From the NCBI GenBank assembly GCA_964633205.1, contig CAZWFN010000051.1:1-37630 (forward strand): a DNA stretch of 37,630 nt, given 5' to 3'. A program made the position numbers and the translations under genes. Under the pieces are notes generated by a model. It made no database searches. It saw nothing but the letters and a program-made list of their open reading frames with translations, and was not told where the DNA came from. Below are positions 27,671-34,687 of this stretch, piece after piece. This stretch comes from CAYVQE01 sp964633205 (GTDB lineage Bacteria > Myxococcota > B64-G9). The first letter of the stretch is position 1. The number at the start of each line of letters is the position of its first letter.

Positions 27671-28260
27671 CGGGACTCCCCCGCCAGCAGCTGCTCCAGG
27701 GTCGACCAGACCCGGCGCGCCGCCTGCTCGTGCGAACCGGTGATGGCGCCGTCCTTGGCCGCGAACAGAAACCCCATCACCGCCCCGGTGACCACGACGA
27801 CCGCGCTGTCGATGTCGAGCTCCGGGCGCAGCCGGCCCGCCGCGGCCGCCTCGCCGAGCCACGAGCGGATGATCTCGCGGCCCTTGTTTCGCAACGCGGC
27901 CACCCGCCGCGGCCCCTCGGCCCCCAGCGCGTGCGCCAGCTGGTCCGAAAAGATGAGTGACAGGATTCCCGGCTGGGCGGCAGCGGAGCGCAGCCGGCTC
28001 GACACGAATGCCTGCAGCCGCTCCAAGGGGTCATCGGCAGCTGGCTGCTCCTGCTCCAGCTGCGCCTGCAGCTGCTCCAGCGCCGCGCCCGCAATCTCGT
28101 TCATGTCTTTGAAATGCCTAAAGATCGTTCCGTCCTTGATGCCGACCCGACGGGCCAGATTGGCCGCGGTGAAGGCCCGCAGCCCGCGCTGGCCGATGAT
28201 CTCGATGGCGGCGGCGACGATCTCCTGGCGCCTTTCCCGGGTCGTCTTGCGCGTGGTCAT
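27667..28260 (-). CDS. TetR/AcrR family repressor
   Basis: The 197-residue regulator has an N-terminal TetR helix-turn-helix: RERRQEIVAAAIEIIGQRGLRAFTAANLARRVGIKDGTIFRHF. The C-terminal ligand-binding half (about 60-197) is helical, with a poly-Gln/Glu stretch near 65-75. It is the first gene of the efflux operon and ends in a 4-nt overlap with the fusion-protein gene. Repressors in this position usually control the pump operon in response to its substrates. A promoter and palindrome just upstream support autoregulation. Confidence 0.93.
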   Translation of the reverse strand: MTTRKTTRERRQEIVAAAIEIIGQRGLRAFTAANLARRVGIKDGTIFRHFKDMNEIAGAALEQLQAQLEQEQPAADDPLERLQAFVSSRLRSAAAQPGILSLIFSDQLAHALGAEGPRRVAALRNKGREIIRSWLGEAAAAGRLRPELDIDSAVVVVTGAVMGFLFAAKDGAITGSHEQAARRVWSTLEQLLAGESR

Positions 28261-28278
28261 GGAGCAACTCCCTTTGCA

Positions 28279-28323
28279 AGCAAGTACATGCTAGATTATG
28301 GCCACGATCCAGCTTGCCGTCAA
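28279..28323 (-). promoter_or_regulatory. Promoter and palindromic operator of the TetR-RND-ABC operon
   Basis: On the minus strand TTGACG (plus 28318-28323) and CATAAT (plus 28295-28300) are 17 bp apart. Just downstream of the -10 lies the near-perfect palindrome AGCAAGTACATGCT (plus 28279-28292, 12 of 14 positions symmetric), placed over the expected start site. This is a plausible TetR operator. Confidence 0.65.
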
Positions 28324-28427
28324 GCCCCGCCTCCAACTCGACTCACGACAGCGCCTGTCTGCGCGATGGCGCTCTGTCCCGCTCGGCGCAGCGGCTGGCT
28401 TGGCGCGCCCGAGACCGAGCGCGCGGT

Positions 28428-28796
28428 TCAACCGCTTGCCGGAGTATCGCTCGCCGGCCGCGAGCCGGGCGCGTACTTGAGCACCCGGACGGTTTCCAGC
28501 GTGACCAGTCCCTCGGGCACCATCTCGTCGAGCAGGGGGATGAGCTTGTCGATCTGCTCTTGCGTGTCGACGATCTCGATGACCAGCGGCAGGTCCTCGG
28601 ACAATCGCAGCAGCTGCGTCGTGTGCAGCACGCTGTGCGCGCCGAAGCCGGCCGCGCCCCGGAACACGGTTGCGCCGGCGAAGCCGTCCGCCCGCAACCG
28701 CTCGATCAGGGCCTTGTACAAGGGGCGGTGGTTCCACCTGTCCGACTCGCCGATGAACACCCGGACCAAGACCTGCTCCCCGTTCAGAACCCGCAT
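28428..28796 (-). CDS. DUF190 protein (PII-like), fluoride-operon partner
   Basis: The 122-residue protein belongs to DUF190, a small family with a ferredoxin-like, PII-related fold. GEQVLVRVFIGESDRWNHRPLYKALIERLRADGFAGATVFRGAAGFG matches the family core, and LPLVIEIVDTQEQIDKLIPLLDEMV forms the next strand and helix. DUF190 genes are often found beside crcB. Here it follows crcB by 25 bp, under the same riboswitch. A role in regulating or assisting fluoride export is inferred from context. Two trans-acting functions, metal binding and ligand sensing, remain unproven. Confidence 0.88.
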   Translation of the reverse strand: MRVLNGEQVLVRVFIGESDRWNHRPLYKALIERLRADGFAGATVFRGAAGFGAHSVLHTTQLLRLSEDLPLVIEIVDTQEQIDKLIPLLDEMVPEGLVTLETVRVLKYAPGSRPASDTPASG

Positions 28797-28821
28797 CGGA
28801 CGCCCTCCCCTGCTCGATTGA

Positions 28822-29205
28822 TCATATACCCACCAGCCACATGGCCCCCACCCAGCCGAGCCAGGCCGCGAAGAGACAGCCGCAAACGGTGATCAGCACA
28901 TTGGCCAGCGCCACCGCCCAGGCGCCGTCCTGAAGGTAGCGCAGCGTCTCGTAGCTGAAGGTCGAGTAGGTCGTGAACCCGCCCATCACGCCGGTCGCCA
29001 ACGCGACGCGCACGGTCTGGGGCAGCGCCGTCGTCTCGGTGCCGATGACCATCAGCGCGGCCAGCAGTGAGGAGCCGATGAAATTGACGGCCAAGGTGCC
29101 GTAGGGAAAACCCGTTCCGGCGACCTTCAACACCCCGGCCGACATGAGATAGCGCGCGCCGCCGCCGGCGGCGCTGCCCAGACATACCCAGAGGAACTGA
29201 CCCAC
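28822..29205 (-). CDS. crcB: Fluoride ion transporter CrcB/FluC
   Basis: The 127-residue membrane protein has four helices and the Fluc signatures GGGARYLMS, PYGTLAVNFIGSSLLA (with the pore Asn) and VMGGFTTYSTFSYET (the Na+/F- track, including the Phe and Ser/Thr residues). It works as a dual-topology dimer letting fluoride leave the cell. GTG 29205 is chosen because GAGGAGG (plus 29212-29218) lies 6 nt before it, and the resulting length is typical. The open frame continues far upstream into insertion-sequence remnants, but that extension is not part of this protein. Confidence 0.94.
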   Translation of the reverse strand: MGQFLWVCLGSAAGGGARYLMSAGVLKVAGTGFPYGTLAVNFIGSSLLAALMVIGTETTALPQTVRVALATGVMGGFTTYSTFSYETLRYLQDGAWAVALANVLITVCGCLFAAWLGWVGAMWLVGI

Positions 29206-29211
29206 GAGCGT

Positions 29212-29271
29212 CCTCCTCGCTGGCGAGAGGCGCCGTGATCCTCGAGCTGTGGACGTCAGGCCCACGGCGCC
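29212..29271 (-). promoter_or_regulatory. Likely expression platform of the crcB riboswitch
   Basis: Between the aptamer and the crcB start two hairpins can form on the minus strand. One pairs GGCGCCGTG and CACGGCGCC (plus 29263-29271 with 29229-29237, 9 bp). The other pairs CTCGC and GCGAG (plus 29223-29227 with 29216-29220) and takes part of the GAGGAGG ribosome-binding site (plus 29212-29218) into its stem. This points to control of translation initiation. Confidence 0.6.
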
Positions 29272-29283
29272 GGTTGCTGGAGA

Positions 29284-29348
29284 CACGCAGGAGTCATCGG
29301 CCACGGCAACGGGAGCGTGGCGCTTATCGGCGGACCCCACCGCCATCC
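29284..29348 (-). promoter_or_regulatory. Fluoride riboswitch (crcB motif)
   Basis: Read on the minus strand, the stretch holds the conserved crcB-motif blocks in order. GGCGGTGGGGTCCGCC resembles GGCGAUGAGGCCCGCC of the Thermotoga aptamer. GATAAGCGCC follows, and then GGCCGATGACTCCTGC near the 3' side. GGGGTC in the first block can pair with GACTCC in the last, forming the long-range stem. It lies about 80 nt upstream of crcB, in the expected orientation. Fluoride binding should turn on crcB and the DUF190 gene. Confidence 0.85.
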
Positions 29349-29394
29349 GAGAGCAGACGTCATCCCACGACACACCGGCCACTGTCAACACGCC

Positions 29395-29427
29395 CTCGAA
29401 TCGAGGCTTCCGCGCTGTCGGCAAAAC
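29395..29427 (+). repeat. 33-bp direct repeat, left copy
   Basis: This sequence recurs at 33571-33603 in the same orientation with one base difference. It begins CTCGAATCGAGGCTTCC and ends GTCGGCAAAAC. It lies between the fluoride riboswitch and the IS91 remnant, where the terminus of that element might be expected. Confidence 0.8.
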
Positions 29428-29543
29428 CAATAGGCGTTTGCAGGACCAGCGCGTCGAGAGAGGTTGGCTAGGTCGACCGAGCCGGTGCGCGCTGGTCGTG
29501 CAAACGTCGGGTTGAACGATGCCGCCGAGCCTCGGCGTTTGGA

Positions 29544-30134
29544 CTATGGGGAAATCAACGTCGGCAGGGGCGCAGGGGTTGCGGATCCTCCGTCCAGGCA
29601 TGCCCGGGCCGCTGGAAGCTTGGTATGGACGTTGCTCGATGCGTACAGGCCGAAGTGCCGGATCTTGGTGAAGCCATGTGGCAGGACGTGGTCGAGAAAG
29701 CGGCGGGTAAAAACCTTGTGAGGCAGGGTGACAGCCCCGCCGTTCTTGGTGGCGAAGCGGATTGCGTCCTGGTCTATGTGCTGGATACGCTGGTTGGAGA
29801 TGGCGACGCGGTGGGTGTAGCGACCGAGGTAGCGGAAGACTCGCTCGGGGCCTGCAAAGGGGCGCTTGGAGTAGACGACCCAGTCGGTGCGGTAGAGCTG
29901 GTCGAGCAGGGCGGTGAAACGGGCCTGGGCCAGGCTCTGGCACTTGGGGCAGTGACGGTTGCGGCAGGAGTTGTAGGCCGGCCGCTCGAAGTCGCAGGCC
30001 GGATCCGGGCAGACGTCGAGATGCCCGCCGAGCACCTGGGTGCGGCAGGACTCGATGGCGCGCATGGCCTGGAACTGAACGCCGGACAGGTGGTGGGCCT
30101 GTCGGAACGCCTCCCCATGCGCGCGGAAGACGTC
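29544..30134 (-). pseudogene. IS91-family transposase remnant (internal deletion)
   Basis: On the minus strand a frame reads FRAHGEAFRQAHHLSG, MRAIESCRTQVLGGHLDVC and YNSCRNRHCPKCQ, the N-terminal zinc-finger of IS91-type rolling-circle transposases. It then jumps to WVVYSKRPFAGPERVFRYLGRYTHRVAISN and FTRRFLDHVLPHGFTKIRHFGLY, which belong to the C-terminal half. About 100 residues, with part of the catalytic region, are missing, and the C-terminus ends early in unrelated sequence. The element cannot transpose itself. It follows an integrase remnant, as is usual in this subgroup of IS91 elements. Confidence 0.82.
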
Positions 30135-30144
30135 TGTGCACGAC

Positions 30145-30400
30145 GCTGACCTGAGTGTAGCGAGCGGTCGAGCGGATGGAGCCGTGGCCGAGCAGCACTT
30201 GAATGGTGCGGATGTCTGCGCCGTCCTCGAGCAGGTGGGTGGCGAAGGCGTGGCGCAGGGAGTGGGGAGTGACGCGCTTGGTCATGCCAAGCTTTTTGCA
30301 TGCCTGGCCGAGGGAGTTGCGGACCGCGTTGTGGCTGACGAAGGAGCCGGGCTTGTCAGCCGGGAACAACAGCGGCTTGGCCGGGCGGTAGAGCTCGGCA
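30145..30400 (-). pseudogene. Tyrosine recombinase/integrase C-terminal remnant
   Basis: On the minus strand a frame encodes LLFPADKPGSFVSHNAVRNS, VTPHSLRHAFATHLLEDGAD, and LLGHGSIRSTARYTQVS, the C-terminal catalytic block of a phage-type integrase with HxLRH, the LGH motif and the nucleophile Tyr. The N-terminal half and the first catalytic Arg are absent. In intact IS91-like elements of this group such an integrase precedes the transposase. Here both are decayed. Confidence 0.8.
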
Positions 30401-30620
30401 TGGCCTCCTGGTACTCGTCGAGTTGGGCTTCGAGGATGGCGGCTGTCACCGGCGAGGTACTCTTCACGGACGGATCCCAAGTCTGGGCCACCGGCCGTTG
30501 CCTGATCGGCGAGAATGGTGTCTACTCCTGTCCTGTGGAGGCCCACCACCCGGACACTCGGTGGTCCCCATGGCCCCGAAGGAGGCAATTCCAGATTGCC
30601 CTTGAACGCTGGAGATTGAA

Positions 30621-31847
30621 ATGGACTCGCCGTCAAGTCCACTTCTGGAAAGCATCACCCTGGAAGGCTTCCTGTCCTTCGAGCCTAAAGCAGAGGAGAT
30701 TCAGCTTGCGCCGCTGAACGTCCTCATCGGGCCGAATGGTTCAGGAAAATCGAACTTCATCGAGGCGCTGTCTGTTCTTCGAGCGGTCCCTCGCGATCTG
30801 CCAATGCCAATCCGCCAAGGTGGTGGAGTGATGGACTGGCTCTGGAGAGGAGATTCTGAGCTGCTCATCGGAGGCCTCCAAGCAGCCCGGATAGAAGTTG
30901 TCTTCGGAGAAGGCCACATCGCCAGATTCAAGAAAGGAAATCCTGCAGTCAGGTATTGGCTTGCCTTCGGGGCAGAGGGCGACGCATTCGTTCTTGTCGA
31001 TGAGCGACTGGAGAACGCAGAACCACTTCCCGGCGAAGCCAAGCCCTACTTCTACTTCGGATACGAAAACGGTCGCCCGATGCTCAATGTCAAAGGGGGC
31101 CAACGGGAACTTCGTCGGGAAGACATCGACAGGACTCAGTCGATCGTATCCCAGCGAAAGGACCCAGACGCCTATCCAGAGTTGACCCGGCTTGGAGAAC
31201 TCTTGGGCGGCATCCGGATCTACCGGAGCTGGCACTTCGGACCGGCCGCAGGAGTCAGAGCAGCTTGTCGTCCAGATGCTCGAACCGACTACCTGTCGGA
31301 AGGCTTCGACAACCTCCCAGCAAGGCTAGCTGCTCTCAAGCGGTCCCCGACAGTCAAGGAACGTCTACTCGAACTCATCAGGGACTTCGGCCACGACTTC
31401 GACGATTTCGAGGTCATTCCTGAAGGCGGTACGCTCAACCTCTACCTGACCGAGAGAGGCAGCTCGATCGGCAGCTCATTCCCAGCCCGCAGACTCTCTG
31501 ACGGGACCCTTCGGTACCTCTGCCTGATCGCGATCCTTGTTGATCCGAAGCCGCCCCCACTCCTGGTCATCGAGGAACCCGAGCTCGGGCTACACCCCGA
31601 CATCCTGCCCACCCTGCGAGACTTGATGGTCGAGGCCAGCAGCCGAACCCAACTCATCGTGACCACACATTCGACCCAGCTGGTCGACGCCATGACCGAC
31701 TACGCAGAATCCGTCTTGATCTGCGAAAAGAAGGAGGGAGCAACCATCCTTTCCCGACTGACCCAGGAAGAGGTTGACCGCTGGCGAAAACACGGCGGTC
31801 TCGGCAACCTCTGGATGGCTGGTCACTTCGGAGGAACGAGATGGTGA
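30621..31847 (+). CDS. AAA (SMC/OLD-like) ATPase, candidate defence protein
   Basis: The 408-residue ATPase has Walker A GPNGSGKS (37-44) after the strand NVLI, an ABC-type signature LSDGTLRYL near 292, Walker B LLVIEEPELGLHP near 314 and the His switch in VTTHSTQLVD. The insert between them (about 60-290) is specific and not recognised. This is the AAA_21/RecF-like layout found in OLD, RloA and AriA proteins. It has no TOPRIM or nuclease domain of its own; that role probably falls to the DUF4276 protein encoded by the overlapping next gene. ATG 30621 has GGAG about 7 nt upstream. Codon use is less GC-biased than in its neighbours, fitting recent transfer. Confidence 0.87.
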   Translation: MDSPSSPLLESITLEGFLSFEPKAEEIQLAPLNVLIGPNGSGKSNFIEALSVLRAVPRDLPMPIRQGGGVMDWLWRGDSELLIGGLQAARIEVVFGEGHIARFKKGNPAVRYWLAFGAEGDAFVLVDERLENAEPLPGEAKPYFYFGYENGRPMLNVKGGQRELRREDIDRTQSIVSQRKDPDAYPELTRLGELLGGIRIYRSWHFGPAAGVRAACRPDARTDYLSEGFDNLPARLAALKRSPTVKERLLELIRDFGHDFDDFEVIPEGGTLNLYLTERGSSIGSSFPARRLSDGTLRYLCLIAILVDPKPPPLLVIEEPELGLHPDILPTLRDLMVEASSRTQLIVTTHSTQLVDAMTDYAESVLICEKKEGATILSRLTQEEVDRWRKHGGLGNLWMAGHFGGTRW

Positions 31848-32467
31848 AGCACCCGGTTCGCAAGATCTTCGTCGAAGGCGGGGGCAACAACAACACGGCG
31901 CTGACCACCGAGTGCAAGAAGGCCTTCAAGAAGTTCCTCGAGGCGGCAGGCTTCTCCGGGCGACTGCCGGCGGTCGTTCCCTGCGGCGGTCGGCGTTGCG
32001 CCTACGATCAATTCTGCACAGCCATCGATGGACTGAACGATGGAGACCTTGCGATCCTGCTCGTTGACTCCGAAGAGCGCGTCACCAGCAGCTCACCGTG
32101 GGACCACGTCAAGCAGCGCCAGGGCGATGGGTGGGATCGTCCGGCCAGCGCCTCGGACGAGCAGCTCCACCTCATGGTTCAGTGCATGGAGGCCTGGTTC
32201 CTGGCCGACAGAGCAGCCCTGCAAGAGTTCTTCGGGCAGGGCTTCCGAGAGAATGCACTGCCTGCAGCGACTGCGAAGATCGAAGAAGTGAGAAAAACGG
32301 ACCTGTACCAGAAGCTGGCGGCTGCGACTCGAGACACGAAAACGAAGGGCGAGTACGACAAGGGCAAGCACTCCTTCAAGCTCCTCGAGCTTGTTGATCC
32401 CGCCCTCGTTCGCGAGGCCAGCCCCTGGGCCAAACGTTTCCTTCAGGCGCTGGACTCCATACTCTGA
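31841..32467 (+). CDS. DUF4276 (TOPRIM-like) effector partner
   Basis: The 208-residue protein begins KIFVEGGGNNNTALTTEC, with an acidic E12 in the pattern of a TOPRIM first strand. LAILLVDSEERV (D76-S-E78) follows as the second acidic motif. DUF4276 proteins are predicted TOPRIM-like nucleases that pair with ABC-type ATPases in conflict systems. The GGAGG at 31830-31834 lies inside the ATPase gene and ATG 31841 overlaps its stop by 7 nt, so the two are tightly coupled. The architecture resembles PARIS (AriA-AriB) and RloAB but is not identical. Defence function is inferred. Confidence 0.84.
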   Translation: MVKHPVRKIFVEGGGNNNTALTTECKKAFKKFLEAAGFSGRLPAVVPCGGRRCAYDQFCTAIDGLNDGDLAILLVDSEERVTSSSPWDHVKQRQGDGWDRPASASDEQLHLMVQCMEAWFLADRAALQEFFGQGFRENALPAATAKIEEVRKTDLYQKLAAATRDTKTKGEYDKGKHSFKLLELVDPALVREASPWAKRFLQALDSIL

Positions 32468-32522
32468 CGCCAAGATCAGGCTGCGCTAGCCGGCCGACGA
32501 GCTGCAGCCAAGAGACTGAGCC

Positions 32523-32690
32523 ATGAAAAAGAGCCTCGACATGGAAAAGATCGCCGAAGGCATCGGCGGCAAGCCCAAGGGCAAGGTCAAAGCCGGCCCC
32601 GGGTTCTTCAGCGCGCTGCAGGCCACATCGGAGAGGCGGACGCTCGGCAAACTCCCACCAGTGGAAACCGAAGAACCCAGCAAAAAATAA
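32523..32690 (+). CDS. Small basic hypothetical protein (55 aa)
   Basis: ATG 32523 to TAA 32688-32690 encodes 55 residues, starting MKKSLDMEKIAEGIGG and containing KGKVKAGPGFFSALQA. From memory this resembles the N-terminal part of longer small proteins (LD-EKIAKALGA, then GKV-A-GGYFGA) found near insertion sequences, but shorter. It follows the DUF4276 gene by 55 bp on the same strand and ends directly before a strong hairpin. It might be a third member of the module, for instance a regulator. The function is unknown. Confidence 0.5.
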   Translation: MKKSLDMEKIAEGIGGKPKGKVKAGPGFFSALQATSERRTLGKLPPVETEEPSKK

Positions 32691-32722
32691 CCCCGCCCGG
32701 GCCGTTTGAGCAGCGGGCGGGG
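32691..32722 (+). terminator. GC-rich hairpin after the ATPase module
   Basis: CCCCGCCCG (32691-32699) pairs with CGGGCGGGG (32714-32722) across a 14-nt loop, starting right after the TAA of the small gene. There is no T-tract, so it may act as a rho-dependent pause or an RNA-stabilising end and may not be a classical terminator. Confidence 0.5.
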
Positions 32723-32777
32723 AGCAAGTCCTGGGGCCACTCTGGGCCGCGGGCCGCTGCTCTGTCAAGGTCGGCAT

Positions 32778-32796
32778 CTGAAAATCCGATTTTCAG
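32778..32796. repeat. 19-bp palindrome
   Basis: CTGAAAATC, C, GATTTTCAG: a perfect 9-1-9 palindrome in a stretch of decayed sequence. It shares the core AAAATCCGATTTT with the palindrome at 21562-21584. Confidence 0.55.
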
Positions 32797-32965
32797 TCCG
32801 CCGCCCGCGAGCACTCAAACCTCAGCGTGAGCATCCGCCCTGAGTACGGCTTCGCCGGTCCTGCTCGAGCTGGTGGCCACCCTGGGCCCGGAGGCCTTCA
32901 CGGCGGCGGGGGCGCCCAGATCCACTCGCGGGCCGCTGGGCAGCTGCCGCCGGCTTCCCGGTCAA

Positions 32966-33205
32966 ATGACTTCCAGGGCAAAACAGGAACTCATCGAGCG
33001 CCACAAACGCTCCTCGACCATCCTGACCAGCAACCGGACCGTGGACGAGTGGGTCCCGCTGTTCGCCGATCCGATCCTCGCCCAGAGCGCCCTTGACCGG
33101 CTGGCCCACAACGCGCACCAGGTCCTCATCGACGGCGACAGCTACCGCAAGCGGCAGGGGCCCGCCTCGCGGCGGGCCCCTGCAAAACGACGGAAGAAAC
33201 GTTGA
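32966..33205 (+). pseudogene. istB: IstB-like (IS21 helper ATPase) C-terminal remnant
   Basis: About 79 residues match the end of IstB: RHKRSSTILTSNRTVDEWVPLF, ADPILAQSALDRLAHNAHQV and GDSYRKR. The Walker A and B parts of the roughly 250-residue protein are missing, as is any IstA gene. The frame is open upstream to about 32831 with unrecognised sequence. It is a decayed IS21-type element inside the island. Confidence 0.8.
33154..33183. repeat. Perfect 13-bp-stem GC hairpin at the end of the IstB remnant
   Basis: GCAGGGGCCCGCC, a TCGC loop, then GGCGGGCCCCTGC. It lies within the last codons of the IstB frame. It lacks a downstream T-tract on the plus strand. It may be a terminator of the former IS21 element or part of its end. 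Confidence 0.5.
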
Positions 33206-33297
33206 GGAGCACGGCGGCTTCGTTCAACACCCCAGTCCAGCGCCTCGAAATGCGACTTCGATTTCCCTCGCTACATCAGAACACTACCCCCCCTGCG

Positions 33298-33504
33298 GAG
33301 GCTGTCGAAAAATCCGAAATGACGTGACCCGTTCGCACTCCGGCATTCGGTCCGGGGCGGGGTTCACCCCCGCCCGTAGTCGCCCAGCGCCGTTCGGGCG
33401 GGCATACCCCTGACGGGGCCATACAAGACATGGAAGCCCACCCCTACGATAGGAATCTCAGTTTTCGAAAAGAATACGTCATGTTGGATTTGTCGACACC
33501 CTCT
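33298..33504. mobile_element. MITE-like element, 207 bp, with 28-bp terminal inverted repeats
   Basis: The ends 33298-33325 and 33477-33504 are inverted copies of each other (about 23 of 28 positions match; both begin GAGG and share TGTCGA, AAATCC and ATGACGT). The element is directly flanked by TGCG on both sides (33294-33297 and 33505-33508), a 4-bp target duplication. It contains no transposase gene, so it depends on a transposase elsewhere. Together with the repeat below it fills most of the 586-bp gene-free stretch 33206-33791; the remainder of that stretch shows nothing else recognisable. Confidence 0.75.
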
Positions 33505-33570
33505 GCGCGCGAGGGAGGTGATTGTTGGCCGAGCGCTCAGCTCAATCAAAAACCTCTACAGCGCGGATCG

Positions 33571-33603
33571 CTCGAATCGCGGCTTCCGCGCTGTCGGCAA
33601 AAC
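33571..33603 (+). repeat. 33-bp direct repeat, right copy
   Basis: It matches 29395-29427 at 32 of 33 positions. It lies 67 bp right of the MITE and about 190 bp before the methyltransferase gene. Together the two copies frame the 4.2-kb accessory block. Confidence 0.8.
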
Positions 33604-33791
33604 AGCGCTGCGTCTGGCTGCCATGCAAGAAGGGAAAGCCGGATACCCCAAAAAGGCAGCCGTTCTCAGGACCAGCAAAGCGTTCGGAGCGCTTCGGTTT
33701 GGCGGCGGGTATAGTATCCTCGGATCGAACGAGCCCCCGTGAATTGGACGGAGGCTCCCCAGGGACCTTCGCTCACCAAAAAGGGGTCACC

Positions 33792-34634
33792 GTGGACGAC
33801 CGCCAAGCCACCGCCCGGGACGACGGTCGGGCCACCCTGCAGGCCCTGGAGCTCAGCGACGGGCTGCGCGAAGGGGTCAACCGCGAGATCATCGCCGCGC
33901 TCGAGCTGCCGGCCGGCAGCGCCGGGCTGGACCTCGGATGCGGCGTGGGCACGCAGGCGCTGCTGCTGGCCGCGGCCGTGGGGCCGCGGGGGCGCGTTAC
34001 CGGGCTGGACATCGAGCCCGCCTTTGTCCAGCGCGCCCGGGCCAAGGCCGCGGCCGCGGGGCTGGCCGAGCGGCTGACCTTCACCCCGGGCGATAGCGGC
34101 GACCGGCTGCCCTTTGCCGACGGGGCCTTCGACTGGGTCTGGAGCGCCGATTTTCTGGGCTACCGCCCCGAGCTGCCGGCCGAGGTGTGCCGGGTGATCC
34201 GGCCCGGCGGGCGCCTGCTGGTGCTCTTCTGGTCGGCCGAGCAGCTGCTGCCCGGCTATCCGTTGCTGGAGGCGCGGCTGCGGGCCACCCGCGGCGGGCT
34301 GGCGCCCTTCGACCGCGACAGCGATCCGGCCGCCCACCCGCTACGCGGCATGGCCCGGCTGCGCGCCGCCGGGCTGGAGGACATCTCGGCGCAGACCTTC
34401 GCCGCCACCGTCTGTGGCCCGCTGCAGCCGGCCACCCGCCGGGCCATGCTCGCGGTCTTCGCCATGCGCTGGCCCGCTGCCGCGGCCGAGTTGAGCGCCG
34501 CCGACGCCGCCCTGCACCGGCGCCTGACCGACCCCGACTCGCCCGACTGCATCCTGGACCTGCCCGATTACTATGGCTTTTTCACCTACTCGCTGCTCCA
34601 GGGCCGCCGGCCGGCCACGGCACTGAAGGCCTGA
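33792..34634 (+). CDS. Class I SAM-dependent methyltransferase (UbiE-like)
   Basis: The 280-residue protein has motif I GLDLGCGVGTQALLLAAAVG, the acidic LDIEPAFVQRA, motif II PGDSGDRLPFADGAFDWVWSADFLGY and post-motif VIRPGGRLLVLFWSAEQ. The C-terminal part carries DLPDYYGFFTYSLLQGR. The start is GTG 33792, just after AAGGGG, because the long upstream open frame runs back into the direct repeat. Its substrate is unknown. It lies at the right border of the island, and its codon use resembles the core genes. Confidence 0.86.
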   Translation: MDDRQATARDDGRATLQALELSDGLREGVNREIIAALELPAGSAGLDLGCGVGTQALLLAAAVGPRGRVTGLDIEPAFVQRARAKAAAAGLAERLTFTPGDSGDRLPFADGAFDWVWSADFLGYRPELPAEVCRVIRPGGRLLVLFWSAEQLLPGYPLLEARLRATRGGLAPFDRDSDPAAHPLRGMARLRAAGLEDISAQTFAATVCGPLQPATRRAMLAVFAMRWPAAAAELSAADAALHRRLTDPDSPDCILDLPDYYGFFTYSLLQGRRPATALKA

Positions 34635-34687
34635 GCCAAGCATCCAGCAAGGCGCCTGGCACCTTCCGCACCTTCCCCCCGGCGGCT

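Noticed and set aside
28822..30642. 606-residue minus-strand open frame as one gene
   Set aside because: It is three unrelated pieces in one frame: an integrase remnant, noncoding sequence and crcB. The crcB start is set by its RBS at 29212-29218.
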